Notes: generated from the letters alone by a model not told the origin. A DNA stretch of 64,000 bases from BOG-1155 sp050012495 (GCA_050012495.1 JBEKHB010000023.1:11284-75283), one strand, 5' to 3'; counted from the stretch's first letter, positions 52,988-60,967 are shown. Made by a program: numbers and translations.

Positions 52988-54094
52988 TTATAGCTCTACG
53001 GGGCAGCACTCGCGCCCCTGTGCCTCGGCAACCGGCCGGCAGACCAGCTTTCCGAGATTAACGTTCAAACCTTTCATCAAGGCCGGGTCCTGTTTCAATG
53101 CCTTTTTGTAGCCCTGGTTTGCAAGCTTCAGGGCATACGGGAGCGTCGCATTGGTGAGCGCAAATGTAGATGTCCTTGCCACCGCCCCGGGCATATTGGC
53201 CACACAGTAATGGACGACTCCATCCACGATGTAGGTCGGGTTGTCATGATAGGTCGCGTGTGTCGTCTCGACGCATCCTCCCTGATCCACCGCAACATCG
53301 ACGATAACGGAACCCTCCTTCATCAGCGAAAGCATCTCCCTGGTTATCAGCTTGGGTGCTTTTGCACCCGTCACGAGGACGCCCCCCACGACGATGTCCG
53401 CCTCGGCGATCAGTCTTTCGATGTTATGACGATTGGACATGATGACCTTCACCCTGCCCCCGAATATATCATCCAGGCAACGGAGCCGGTCGATATCGAT
53501 ATCGAGGATATAGACGTTCGCCCCCGTGCCGACTGCCATCTTTGCCGCATTGGTACCCACCACTCCTGCACCGACGATAACCACCGTGCCCGGGTCGACG
53601 CCGGGGACACCACCGAGCAGTACCCCTTCACCGCCATGCTCCTTCTGCAGGGAGTACTCGCCCACCTGGATCGACATGCGCCCCGCCACCTCGCTCATAG
53701 GGATAAGAAGCGGGAGCGATCCATCTTCGAGCTGAATCGTCTCGTAGGCAATTCCCACGATTCCGGCCTTCAGCATGGCCTCCGTGAGATCCGGCACCGG
53801 CGCAAGATGAAAGTAGGTGAAGACCACCTGACCCTTCTGAAACAGCGGATATTCGGATGGCAGCGGTTCTTTCACCTTCATGATCATCTCCGCCCTCTTG
53901 AAGACCTCTGTAGGTGACCCTACCATCTCGGCCCCGGCCCTATCGTAGGCCTCGTCGGATATGCCGCTCCCCACTCCTGCGCCCGTCTCAATGAGAACTT
54001 TGTGGCCGGCCCGTGCCAGGGCCTCTACCCCTGCCGGCGTCACGGCAACCCTGTTTTCCATTGTCTTAATCTCTTTAGGCACTCCTATAACCAT
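52988..54094 (-). CDS. ald: Alanine dehydrogenase
   Basis: NAD-dependent L-alanine dehydrogenase, 368 residues, interconverting alanine with pyruvate, ammonia and NADH. MVIGVPKEIKTMENRVAVTPAG, KVKEPLPSEYPLF, FTYFHLAP, NAD-binding VIVGAGVVGTNAAKMA and DVAVDQGGCVETTH are diagnostic. ATG 54094 behind GTGGAGGAG. A sigma-54 promoter lies about 50 bp upstream. Likely regenerates pyruvate for the aminotransferase. Confidence 0.95.
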   Translation of the reverse strand: MVIGVPKEIKTMENRVAVTPAGVEALARAGHKVLIETGAGVGSGISDEAYDRAGAEMVGSPTEVFKRAEMIMKVKEPLPSEYPLFQKGQVVFTYFHLAPVPDLTEAMLKAGIVGIAYETIQLEDGSLPLLIPMSEVAGRMSIQVGEYSLQKEHGGEGVLLGGVPGVDPGTVVIVGAGVVGTNAAKMAVGTGANVYILDIDIDRLRCLDDIFGGRVKVIMSNRHNIERLIAEADIVVGGVLVTGAKAPKLITREMLSLMKEGSVIVDVAVDQGGCVETTHATYHDNPTYIVDGVVHYCVANMPGAVARTSTFALTNATLPYALKLANQGYKKALKQDPALMKGLNVNLGKLVCRPVAEAQGRECCPVEL

Positions 54095-54140
54095 TTTTCT
54101 CCTCCACAAATCATTTGTTGTTTCAGCTTGTCTGCATGAC

Positions 54141-54156
54141 AGCAAGGATGATGCCA
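54141..54156 (-). promoter_or_regulatory. Sigma-54 promoter (-24/-12), site 2, of ald
   Basis: Minus-strand TGGCATCATCCTTGCT, matching TGGCA and TTGCW with exact spacing, 47 bp before the ald start. A GGGTA...TACCC palindrome lies about 92 bp upstream. Confidence 0.8.
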
Positions 54157-54240
54157 TAAGTTACAGACGCATCATGAAGACAAATATATAATATTATCAA
54201 TCACTTGTCTGCATGGAAGATAAGGGGCCTGCCGGGATGG

Positions 54241-54256
54241 GGGTACACCGTACCCA
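54241..54256. promoter_or_regulatory. Putative activator site: GGGTA-N5-TACCC palindrome (site 2)
   Basis: GGGTACACCGTACCC inside a larger inverted repeat GATGGGGG..CCCCATC. It sits at the truncation edge of the aldehyde oxidoreductase stub and about 92 bp upstream of the ald sigma-54 promoter. Confidence 0.65.
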
Positions 54257-54259
54257 CCC

Positions 54260-54334
54260 CATCTCGCTTCCGCTCTGTATCTCCTGATAGCTGAACTGCC
54301 TGTCGGTAAGGTTGATGCGTAAGAGCTTTCTCAT
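54260..54334 (-). pseudogene. 5' stub of a second aldehyde:ferredoxin oxidoreductase gene
   Basis: From an ATG at 54334 behind GAGAGGAG the frame reads MRKLLRINLTDRQFSYQEI, matching the N-terminus of the intact enzyme (MRRLLRIDLTKSQYRYED), then loses similarity. About 25 codons remain. It directly follows the permease gene, so the original order was permease then oxidoreductase. Confidence 0.65.
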
Positions 54335-54360
54335 GACTTTCTCCTCTCTGTAAAACCGGC

Positions 54361-55725
54361 TCATATCTCCAGCTTCGCTAATGCTTCCGGTACAACCCTG
54401 TATCCCTTGCTCTTGACCGCGCCGTAGATTATTCCCAGAACAGCCCAGCAGCTTCCCACGATTTTTGTCAAGGGATCGAATCCGTACCATACATAGCCGA
54501 TGACGATGAAACCGCATAAAGGAAACAAGAAATGCCACACAAATCCTGCGACGCCGCGCTGCCTTTTCCTGATGAAGAAAAACCAGAAGACCGCCGCGTT
54601 GAGCATCATATACGACGTCATCGCTCCGAAGTTGACCAGCCTGGAAAGAGCCTCGATGCCTATAAGGTTGGCGATCGCGAATGTCACAATGCCGAATGTG
54701 ATTGAAGCGACATAGGGAGTCTTAAATCTCCGGTGGACTTTGCCGAAGATGCCGGGGATCAGTTTGTCTCTGCCCATGCTGTAGAGAATGCGGGAAGCCG
54801 CCAGCTGTGAATTCAGAGCCGTGCCGAATGCGAGAGAAAGCACGAAGGCTATGAGAGTGTAAGTTTGAAGAGGTTTCCCTCCGACAGCCCTGATGACGAC
54901 GTTGATGAAGCCCGTGTTGGGGTCTAAGTCCGCGGGGTTCGGATGGATCAGTCGTCCGATGTAGGTGGACGAAACAAAAAGGAGCCCTATGATCAACAGC
55001 ACTGCAATCATGCCCGGAGGGATGAGCTTCTGGGGCCGATCGGTTTCCTCGGCAAGAGTTGTCATGGCGTCGAACCCGAGGAGTGTAACCGCCGCAATAG
55101 ACAAGGCTGAGGCAACGAAGTTGATATTGAACTTTGAAGGCTGGAAGATCGGGTCGGCGTTGAAGGTGCCTGCGCCTCCTCCCCTCCAGACATAGATAGC
55201 GCCCGTAACGAGGAAAGCAGCGATGCCGGCGAGCTGAATGATGAAGAGCGCAATGTTCTCCTTGTCCGCAAGCTCGATGCCGACATAGTTGATGGCCGTG
55301 TCGACGAGAACGAAAACAAGGAGGGCAAGCCAAACGGGGATCCCTGGGATGAGTATTCCCACAAATACGGCCGCAAGAGAAAGAACCAGCCCAGGTATGA
55401 GTGCGTAGTCGATGAGGATCAGCCATCCTGCGACAAAACCTACGTGGGGGTTTATGGTTCTTTGAACATACGAGAATACGGACCCCGCAATCGGCCATTC
55501 CCTGATGCACCTCCCGTAGCTGAAAGCCGTAAAAATCATGCCGGCTACACCTATGATGTAGACCAAAGAATCGAGGCCGTTGGCATACTGACCGACGTAG
55601 CCGAACATCTGCATCGACGCCATGGGACACGTGAAGATAATGCCGTAGACCACCACGCCCCAGAAGCCGAGTGATCGCTTTAGCTCCTGTTTGTACCCCA
55701 ACTGCTCTAACGACTTGTCCGCCAT
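54361..55725 (-). CDS. APC-superfamily amino acid/amine permease
   Basis: Inner-membrane permease of 454 residues with about 12 hydrophobic helices. Typical segments: LKRSLGFWGVVVYGIIFTCP at the start, GSVFSYVQRTINPHVGFVAGW, LLGFDAMTTLAEE (family motif after helix 6) and SRILYSMGRDKLIPGIFGKVH. The likely substrate is an amino acid or amine, given the aminotransferase and Ald downstream. ATG 55725 behind AAGGGGAGGATT; an upstream extension in frame runs into IS remnant sequence. Confidence 0.9.
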   Translation of the reverse strand: MADKSLEQLGYKQELKRSLGFWGVVVYGIIFTCPMASMQMFGYVGQYANGLDSLVYIIGVAGMIFTAFSYGRCIREWPIAGSVFSYVQRTINPHVGFVAGWLILIDYALIPGLVLSLAAVFVGILIPGIPVWLALLVFVLVDTAINYVGIELADKENIALFIIQLAGIAAFLVTGAIYVWRGGGAGTFNADPIFQPSKFNINFVASALSIAAVTLLGFDAMTTLAEETDRPQKLIPPGMIAVLLIIGLLFVSSTYIGRLIHPNPADLDPNTGFINVVIRAVGGKPLQTYTLIAFVLSLAFGTALNSQLAASRILYSMGRDKLIPGIFGKVHRRFKTPYVASITFGIVTFAIANLIGIEALSRLVNFGAMTSYMMLNAAVFWFFFIRKRQRGVAGFVWHFLFPLCGFIVIGYVWYGFDPLTKIVGSCWAVLGIIYGAVKSKGYRVVPEALAKLEI

Positions 55726-55739
55726 TTCAATCCTCCCCT

Positions 55740-56003
55740 TGCTCTTACAGCGATAGCGCCAGGGCCACAATAGTCGGGCGCCACCTCGGGCCATTGTTCG
55801 TTGTAGCGCCGGAAGAAGTCTCCATAATCACTGGCCAGTTCGGCGATGGTCTTCTCGTTCTTCAAGGATTCGAGCACCACCTTCGCCTTGAATATTCCGT
55901 CGTACCGCTTCCGATGATCGGTTATTGTTTCCTTTCCTCCTCCTCTTTAGTATTTCACTTCAGAGAGGAGAGGTTGTCCACCTTAATGGGGTGTCCACGT
56001 TTC
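55740..56003 (-). mobile_element. IS3-family remnant (left end and orfA start)
   Basis: On the minus strand, repeated GTGGACACC/GGTGGACAA sequence near 55975-56003 looks like an insertion-sequence end. About 70 bp on, behind AGGAGGAGG, an orfA-like frame reads TDHRKRYDGIFKAKVVLESL and KNEKTIAELASDYG, the HTH start of IS3 transposases, with the initiator ATG changed to ATA. It then breaks off. The element lies between the sigma-54 promoter and the permease gene. Confidence 0.65.
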
Positions 56004-56164
56004 GGGGGAAAGTATGCTCCCCCTGTTTCCAGGAGAGCACGTTTTTGCCTTCGCTGAGGCAGATTGCTCCACTCGCTATCCAAATGGCTCGCTTTGAATA
56101 AGCGAGCCATTATCGCAATGCTTAGCAGTGCTCTCAAAGACATGCTTCCGTGCTCAAAAGAACC

Positions 56165-56180
56165 TGCAACAGTTATGCCA
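56165..56180 (-). promoter_or_regulatory. Sigma-54 promoter (-24/-12), site 3, of the permease unit
   Basis: Minus-strand TGGCATAACTGTTGCA. It differs from site 1 at only two of 16 positions. Activator palindromes are at 56274 and 56389. The leader to the permease start (55725) is about 430 nt and includes the IS remnant. Confidence 0.8.
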
Positions 56181-56273
56181 GCATGATGGCGGTCAGCCCA
56201 TGCCTTCATTAACTCCCGGAAGCACTAAAATAATTAGGTGTTGCAGCAAACAGGGAAACAGGTATGTTCCCAA

Positions 56274-56291
56274 TGGGGTATAATGTACCCA
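56274..56291. promoter_or_regulatory. Putative activator site: GGGTA palindrome (proximal, site 3)
   Basis: TGGGGTATAATGTACCCA, centred about 103 bp upstream of the sigma-54 promoter at 56165-56180. Confidence 0.65.
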
Positions 56292-56388
56292 CCGACCGGG
56301 GAGAGCGACATCAGGGCATCGTGCGATCAGGGGGGAGTTGATTGAGGAACAGCGCGCTACACGCGCCGGGATACCTTTTAGCCCCGCA

Positions 56389-56405
56389 GGGTATTTTAGT
56401 ACCCA
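56389..56405. promoter_or_regulatory. Putative activator site: GGGTA palindrome (distal, site 3)
   Basis: GGGTATTTTAGTACCCA, about 217 bp upstream of the site-3 promoter and about 30 bp beyond the end of the regulator gene. With a 6-bp centre instead of 5. A partial half site GGGATACC is at 56368. Confidence 0.6.
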
Positions 56406-56433
56406 CTTGTCTCGAGGCCCATTTTTTTGTCAC

Positions 56434-57807
56434 TTAACGATAATCGGCCGCAGAGACGTGAAAACGCTTGAGAAGTTTTCTGAAGTTGGCACGGTCCAGA
56501 TCGGCCCTTGCTGCCGACTTGCTCACGTTCCCCTTGTACATGGCGAGGAGAGTGGTGATGTATTCCCGCGTCATCCCGTCAATTTTCTCCTCTTTAAACT
56601 CCTTGAAGGCGGGCACCTGGTTCATTCCCCCGCTATCGGCGGAAAGGATCTCTTCAGGAAGGTCCTGAAGGGTGATCGTATTATCCTCCTTGAACGTCAC
56701 CGCCCTCTCTAGGGCATTCCTCAATTCGCGCACGTTGCCCGGCCATTGATACGCCGTCATCGCACTATAGGCTGTATCGGCGACGGCAATGACTCTCTTC
56801 TTGAACCTCGCGTTGAACTCGGTGAGAAAGTAGTTTGTCAGAAGCGGGATGTCCTGGCGCCTCTCTCTAAGAGGGGGGACGCGAAGGGAAACCACGTTCA
56901 GGCGATAGTACAGGTCTTCCCTGAATCGGCCCTCTCCCACCTCCGCCTTCAGGTCTCTGTTCGTTGCGGCAATGATACGAATATTTGCCTTCTTGATCCT
57001 GGTGTCACCGACCTTCGAGAACTCTTTCTCCTGGATCACCCTCAGCAGCTTTTTTTGAAGGGGATAGGGAAGTTCGCTGATCTCGTCGAAGAATACGCTG
57101 CCCTTCTCGGCAACTTCCAGGTAGCCCTTCTTGTCCGTATAGGCCCCCGTGAAGGACCCTCTCACGTGGCCAAAAATCTCGCTTTCAAGAATTGTGTCCG
57201 GCAAACCGCTGCAATCGAGAAGGACGAAGGGACAATCCCGTCTCGTACCCGAATAGTGCAGGGCCTTGGCTATCAACTCTTTGCCTGTTCCGCTCTCCCC
57301 GGTGATCAGCACCGTACTGTCGGTGCTGGAGAGCGTTTCCACCGCATGGAGGAGTTTTTTCATGGTTTTATCGGTGGTAACGATCGAGGAGAATGGTGAT
57401 TTCTCGAGAAGTCTCTCTCTCAGCATCTTATTCTCAATGGACAGTGCTCTTTGTTCGATGGCCCGTTTTATGATCAGGTCGATTTCGTCGATATTGTAAG
57501 GCTTGGTGACGTAATCGAAGGCGCCCCGCTTCATCGCCTCCACGGCGGTTTTCACCGTTCCATAGCCCGTGAGGACAATGACGGGAAGGTCGGCTTCCAC
57601 GGCCTTGATCTGTTGGAGGAGATCAAGGCCGTGGATTTCGGGCATCATCAGATCGACGAAAACCACATCGGGCCGCCATTTCTTTATGGTGTCGCAGACA
57701 ATTCCGGGACGGGATATCCCCTCAGCCTGGTACCCGAGTATTTCAAGGGACCGGCACAGTACGGTAAGGGCCTTCTCTTCGTCATCGACAAGCAATACCT
57801 TCGTCAT
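56434..57807 (-). CDS. NtrC-family sigma-54 response regulator
   Basis: 457 residues, full three-domain activator. Receiver with phospho-acceptor D52 (VVFVDLMMPE) and LTGYG/KPY conserved sites; AAA+ domain with Walker A GESGTGKE (170-177), sigma-54 loop GSFTGA (217-222), Walker B SVFFDEIS and WPGNVRELRNALERAV; C-terminal Fis-type HTH (GNVSKSAARADLDRANFRKLLKRF). Adjacent to its likely kinase. Expected to bind the GGGTA palindromes and activate the three sigma-54 promoters of the island. ATG behind GGAGGGG. Confidence 0.94.
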   Translation of the reverse strand: MTKVLLVDDEEKALTVLCRSLEILGYQAEGISRPGIVCDTIKKWRPDVVFVDLMMPEIHGLDLLQQIKAVEADLPVIVLTGYGTVKTAVEAMKRGAFDYVTKPYNIDEIDLIIKRAIEQRALSIENKMLRERLLEKSPFSSIVTTDKTMKKLLHAVETLSSTDSTVLITGESGTGKELIAKALHYSGTRRDCPFVLLDCSGLPDTILESEIFGHVRGSFTGAYTDKKGYLEVAEKGSVFFDEISELPYPLQKKLLRVIQEKEFSKVGDTRIKKANIRIIAATNRDLKAEVGEGRFREDLYYRLNVVSLRVPPLRERRQDIPLLTNYFLTEFNARFKKRVIAVADTAYSAMTAYQWPGNVRELRNALERAVTFKEDNTITLQDLPEEILSADSGGMNQVPAFKEFKEEKIDGMTREYITTLLAMYKGNVSKSAARADLDRANFRKLLKRFHVSAADYR

Positions 57808-57877
57808 AATTTGCTTCCCCTCCGTCCCAACTTGCCGATCAGCGCCACGTTTTATCGGGTCGGCGCCGGCTCGGTCT

Positions 57878-59731
57878 TTACCGGTCTTTCCTCACCACGG
57901 GCAGGCAGATCTTCACCGTCGTGCCTTTGCCTGGTTTGCTCTTCACGTCAATACTTCCCGCATGCTCCTTGACTATGCCATAACTTATCGACAACCCAAG
58001 TCCGGTTCCCCGACCGGGCGCTTTGAGAGTAAAAAAAGGATCGAAAACTTTGTCCAAGAACTTCCTTTCTATGCCCTGTCCCGTATCTGAGACATGGACT
58101 TCAATGACTTTCGCCACTTTTCTGTCCGCCCTGCCCTTCAATTTTGAACCCACCTCCAGCCTTCCTCCGTTCGGCATGGCCTGAGAGGCGTTGAGAAGAA
58201 TGTTGACGAAGGCTTGCTGCAATTCCGTTGAATTGCCCACGGTGAGCGGCAGGGCGTCATCATAGCGCTCCACAAGCTCAATACCCTGGGACTTGAGCTG
58301 AAATCTCAGGAACTGCAAAGTGTTGTCGAGCACATCGTTTATCTGGACCACGCCTTTTTTCATTGTCGCCTGCCCCGAAAAGCTGAGAAGTCTCCTGATG
58401 ATTTCAGTGGTCCGGCTCACCTCCTCGTCTATGGCCTGCATATCCGATTTGACCTCAGGGTGCAGATTGGGATTCATCAGCAGTATCTGGATGTAATTTG
58501 AGATGATGGCCAAAGGGTTGTTTATCTCGTGGGCAATCCCCGCGGTGAGTTGGCCCAGCGCAGAGAGACGGTCCATTTGGCTTATCTTCCTGTATACGGA
58601 CTCGAACTCCTCTTTCCCCTTTTCCAGCTCAGCCGCCATCTTGTTGATGGAAACCGCCAGAAGCCCGATTTCATCTTTTCTCTCAACCGCTATACGATGG
58701 TCAAGGGCGCCGCTCCCAATGATCTTGGTCCCCTCTATCAGGTTTCCGATTTGTCTGAGGGATTCAGAAAAGGAGGAGATGAAACTCATCATCGGCAGAT
58801 AAACCTGTTCGGTATTCCCCGCAGCCGGCAATGTGCCGCCTCCCGGCAGGGCATCTATATCGATCTTCTTCCGGCGGTTTCCCCTGCCTTCAGGGAGGAT
58901 ACAGAAAAGGTTCCACCCATTGCAGTCGATATAGGCTTGTAACAGACGGGCCTTTCCCGAAGATAGAACCACTTTTCTCACTTTCACGTCGTCGCCTCTG
59001 AAGTGGGCAGTCTCCTGGTGGCGCTTCCACTCCTTCCGCACAAGGATCTGATCCTCGTGAAGGCTTTCCACCCCTTGATCAGACGAAACTACTAGATTCC
59101 CTGAGGGAGACAGGAAAAAAGCGTATCCTTTGGATGCGCTCCTGAGCATGTTTCCCAGAGGTTTGCTGATTTGCTCCAGGTTTACGTCGATTCCAATGAT
59201 GCCAAAGAAACGATTGCCCTCGGGGTAGAGCGGGATTGCGCAGGTAACCATCCAGATCTTGGTGAGAGGGCAAAGGTACGGTTCGGTCCATCGCGGCAGC
59301 CTTTCCGGGTCATGCTCCTCGTCGGCAATGTAGAAGAAACTATGCTCGGTGGGTTTGAACCCGGCGGGAAGGACGGAGACATCCATCCAGGGGAACCCTC
59401 TCGTGACTCCTCGGGTATTTACCGAGTAGATGAAAAGGACGCTAGGACACCGGCGTTGAAGTGCTGCGAAGAGGGGTACTAAAGATTCCGTTTTGCGGAG
59501 GAAATTCAGGTCCTCGTGGTCGAGCCTTTCCACGCTTCCCAGGGAGACGCAGGAAGCAGGGTGGCCTTTCATTTCTCGTTCTTGCTCGCCGGAGTCGGCC
59601 ACATCAGCCAGTAATACCTCCTCGGCAAAATCCTTCAGTATGCAGGCATATTGGTTGATCTGTCTCACTTCCCACCTGATGCGGTGGATTTCGGCGACGA
59701 TCTGCTCGGAAAGCCGCTGACTCACGCTCAT
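57878..59731 (-). CDS. Sensor histidine kinase with Cache-like input domain
   Basis: 617 residues. An N-terminal sensory region (about 60-290) looks like a Cache domain (DHEDLNFLRKTESLVPLFAALQ, FGIIGIDVNLEQIS, GYAFFLSPSGNLVVSSD). A HAMP-like linker (about 335-385, SGALDHRIAVERKDEIGLLAVSINKMAAEL), phospho-acceptor GIAHEINNPLAIISN and an ATPase domain (NILLNASQAMP, DTGQGIERKFLDKVFDPFFT, GTGLGLSISYGIVKEHAG) follow. No strong transmembrane helix flanks the Cache region, which is unusual. Precedes the response regulator by about 70 bp. ATG behind AAGGAGACC. Confidence 0.9.
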   Translation of the reverse strand: MSVSQRLSEQIVAEIHRIRWEVRQINQYACILKDFAEEVLLADVADSGEQEREMKGHPASCVSLGSVERLDHEDLNFLRKTESLVPLFAALQRRCPSVLFIYSVNTRGVTRGFPWMDVSVLPAGFKPTEHSFFYIADEEHDPERLPRWTEPYLCPLTKIWMVTCAIPLYPEGNRFFGIIGIDVNLEQISKPLGNMLRSASKGYAFFLSPSGNLVVSSDQGVESLHEDQILVRKEWKRHQETAHFRGDDVKVRKVVLSSGKARLLQAYIDCNGWNLFCILPEGRGNRRKKIDIDALPGGGTLPAAGNTEQVYLPMMSFISSFSESLRQIGNLIEGTKIIGSGALDHRIAVERKDEIGLLAVSINKMAAELEKGKEEFESVYRKISQMDRLSALGQLTAGIAHEINNPLAIISNYIQILLMNPNLHPEVKSDMQAIDEEVSRTTEIIRRLLSFSGQATMKKGVVQINDVLDNTLQFLRFQLKSQGIELVERYDDALPLTVGNSTELQQAFVNILLNASQAMPNGGRLEVGSKLKGRADRKVAKVIEVHVSDTGQGIERKFLDKVFDPFFTLKAPGRGTGLGLSISYGIVKEHAGSIDVKSKPGKGTTVKICLPVVRKDR

Positions 59732-59883
59732 CTCACGGGGTCTCCTTTCTCACGCTCTCATAGAAGCATACCACACGGAAGCCGTTTTTAGCATGTCAGG
59801 CCGGCTGGATAGGGTTCAATGCAAAGTACCTGCCACGGCAGTGCTGATGCATCCTGCCCGTCAAGCATCCCGATAGAACATGA

Positions 59884-60126
59884 CCGTGCCCTGAAGGACG
59901 AGACCGTTCGCAGACGCCCCCGAACAAGGCCCTGCTGTCGACCAGTCTGAAAGAAGTGGAGGGCAAGAAGAAAAACTTGGTAGCGAACCTCAAGGAAGCG
60001 CCGGATTCAGGCAGAGCAGTCAGAGATACGCTTTTGCAGATAGAAAGAGATGAAAAATCGCTGCAGAGAAACTTGAACGAGTTCCAGAAGGAGACCGGTC
60101 AGGACGCGAAGAACAATATCCTTTGA
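59884..60126 (+). pseudogene. Probable recombinase C-terminal remnant beside selC
   Basis: An open frame without a start codon (about 80 codons to TGA at 60126) encodes a charged coiled coil: NKALLSTSLKEVEGKKKNL, then LKEAPDSGRAVRDTLLQIE and RDEKSLQRNLNEFQKE. The pattern resembles the C-terminal coiled coil of large serine recombinases; upstream sequence seems frameshifted. It ends 26 bp from the 3' end of tRNA-Sec, where integrating elements insert. Family assignment is tentative. Confidence 0.4.
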
Positions 60127-60151
60127 CCACCCAACGATGGGCGTAATGTTA

Positions 60152-60247
60152 TGGCGGAAGTGCATGGGAATCGAACCCACCCACCAGCTCGTCACCGGTG
60201 CACTGGTTTTGAAGACCAGGAGGCCCACCAGGCGCCTTGGCACTTCC
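60152..60247 (-). tRNA. selC: tRNA-Sec (UCA)
   Basis: On the minus strand a 96-nt tRNA with 8-bp acceptor GGAAGTGC/GCACTTCC, anticodon stem CTGGT/ACCAG around CTTCAAA (anticodon TCA), a long variable arm (TGCACCGGTGACGAGCTGGTG) and T loop TTCGATT, with encoded CCA. The long arm and UCA anticodon identify selenocysteine tRNA. Confidence 0.93.
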
Positions 60248-60477
60248 GATTATAGTGACATTCTTACACAAAAAGGCCTTGTTTGCAAGAAGCTCACCTT
60301 CGCGAGGCGCCGTCTATTCCCTATTCATGAAGAGGTTCCGCCGGGTCGAATAGGTACGTTGTTTCGGGGAAATGCGTCTTGCGCGCCGGGCGCATAATTA
60401 CACACCGGAGGAAGCAAAAACAGGGTAAAATAAGTAGACAGGCGGTAAGGCCAAGAAAAAGAACGAGGCAAGAGAAG

Positions 60478-60816
60478 ATGACAAACCGGGGTTTTTATAC
60501 GGGCTCGCTGAAGGTGGAGCAGCCATGGTATCGCCGCAGCACGAGGCATGCGGGCCTGCCGGAAAAAGGGCCGGGCGAATACTGGTACGACTATCAGGGT
60601 TTCTATTTCCTTCAAGAAACTACGCACCTCGGGCTCGTGATTCCAATGAAATCGATCATCGAGGTGAAAATAGCCTTCCGGCATGGCGCCATATTTTCCC
60701 GGAGAAAAATATTGAATATAGTCTGGAAAAACGGCGGCGAACGTATGAGCTCCGGCTTCATCGTCGAGGGTCCGGAGCAGATTAAGCAGGCACTGACCAC
60801 GATGGGGTGGGCCTGA
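60478..60816 (+). CDS. Hypothetical PH/GRAM-like domain protein
   Basis: 112-residue protein. GEYWYDYQGFYFLQETTHLGLVIPMKSIIEVKIAFRHG has the strand pattern of bacterial PH or GRAM domains, and the end (GPEQIKQALTTMGW) is the usual closing helix. No signal or membrane helix. The ATG at 60478 follows GAGGCAAGAGAAG. Function unknown. Starts 230 bp after selC on the other strand. Confidence 0.6.
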   Translation: MTNRGFYTGSLKVEQPWYRRSTRHAGLPEKGPGEYWYDYQGFYFLQETTHLGLVIPMKSIIEVKIAFRHGAIFSRRKILNIVWKNGGERMSSGFIVEGPEQIKQALTTMGWA

Positions 60817-60899
60817 GTAAGCTTTTCCGGTTCCTCCGGGGAAATGTGACATATCGCTACAGCGCGTCCACGAGTCAGGGAACGACAGGTCAGTTTATT

Positions 60900-60953
60900 G
60901 AGGGGGGAGGCTCCATGAGCTTGCTCATGGAGGGGGCGCTGAGCCCCAGTAAT
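60900..60953 (+). repeat. Dispersed hairpin repeat, copy C (partial)
   Basis: GAGGGGGGAGG, hairpin CTCCATGAGC/GCTCATGGAG, then GGGGGCGCTGAGCCCCAGTA-AT, matching the 3' half of copies A and B. The central CACCCGCGAAGCGGGT hairpin of A and B is replaced by a different hairpin. Lies between convergent genes. Confidence 0.7.
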
Positions 60954-60967
60954 AGCGCCCTCGTCAA

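Noticed and set aside
55955..56209. 84-codon minus-strand frame after the sigma-54 promoter
   Set aside because: It runs over the promoter itself and IS-end sequence, with no ribosome site or known motif.
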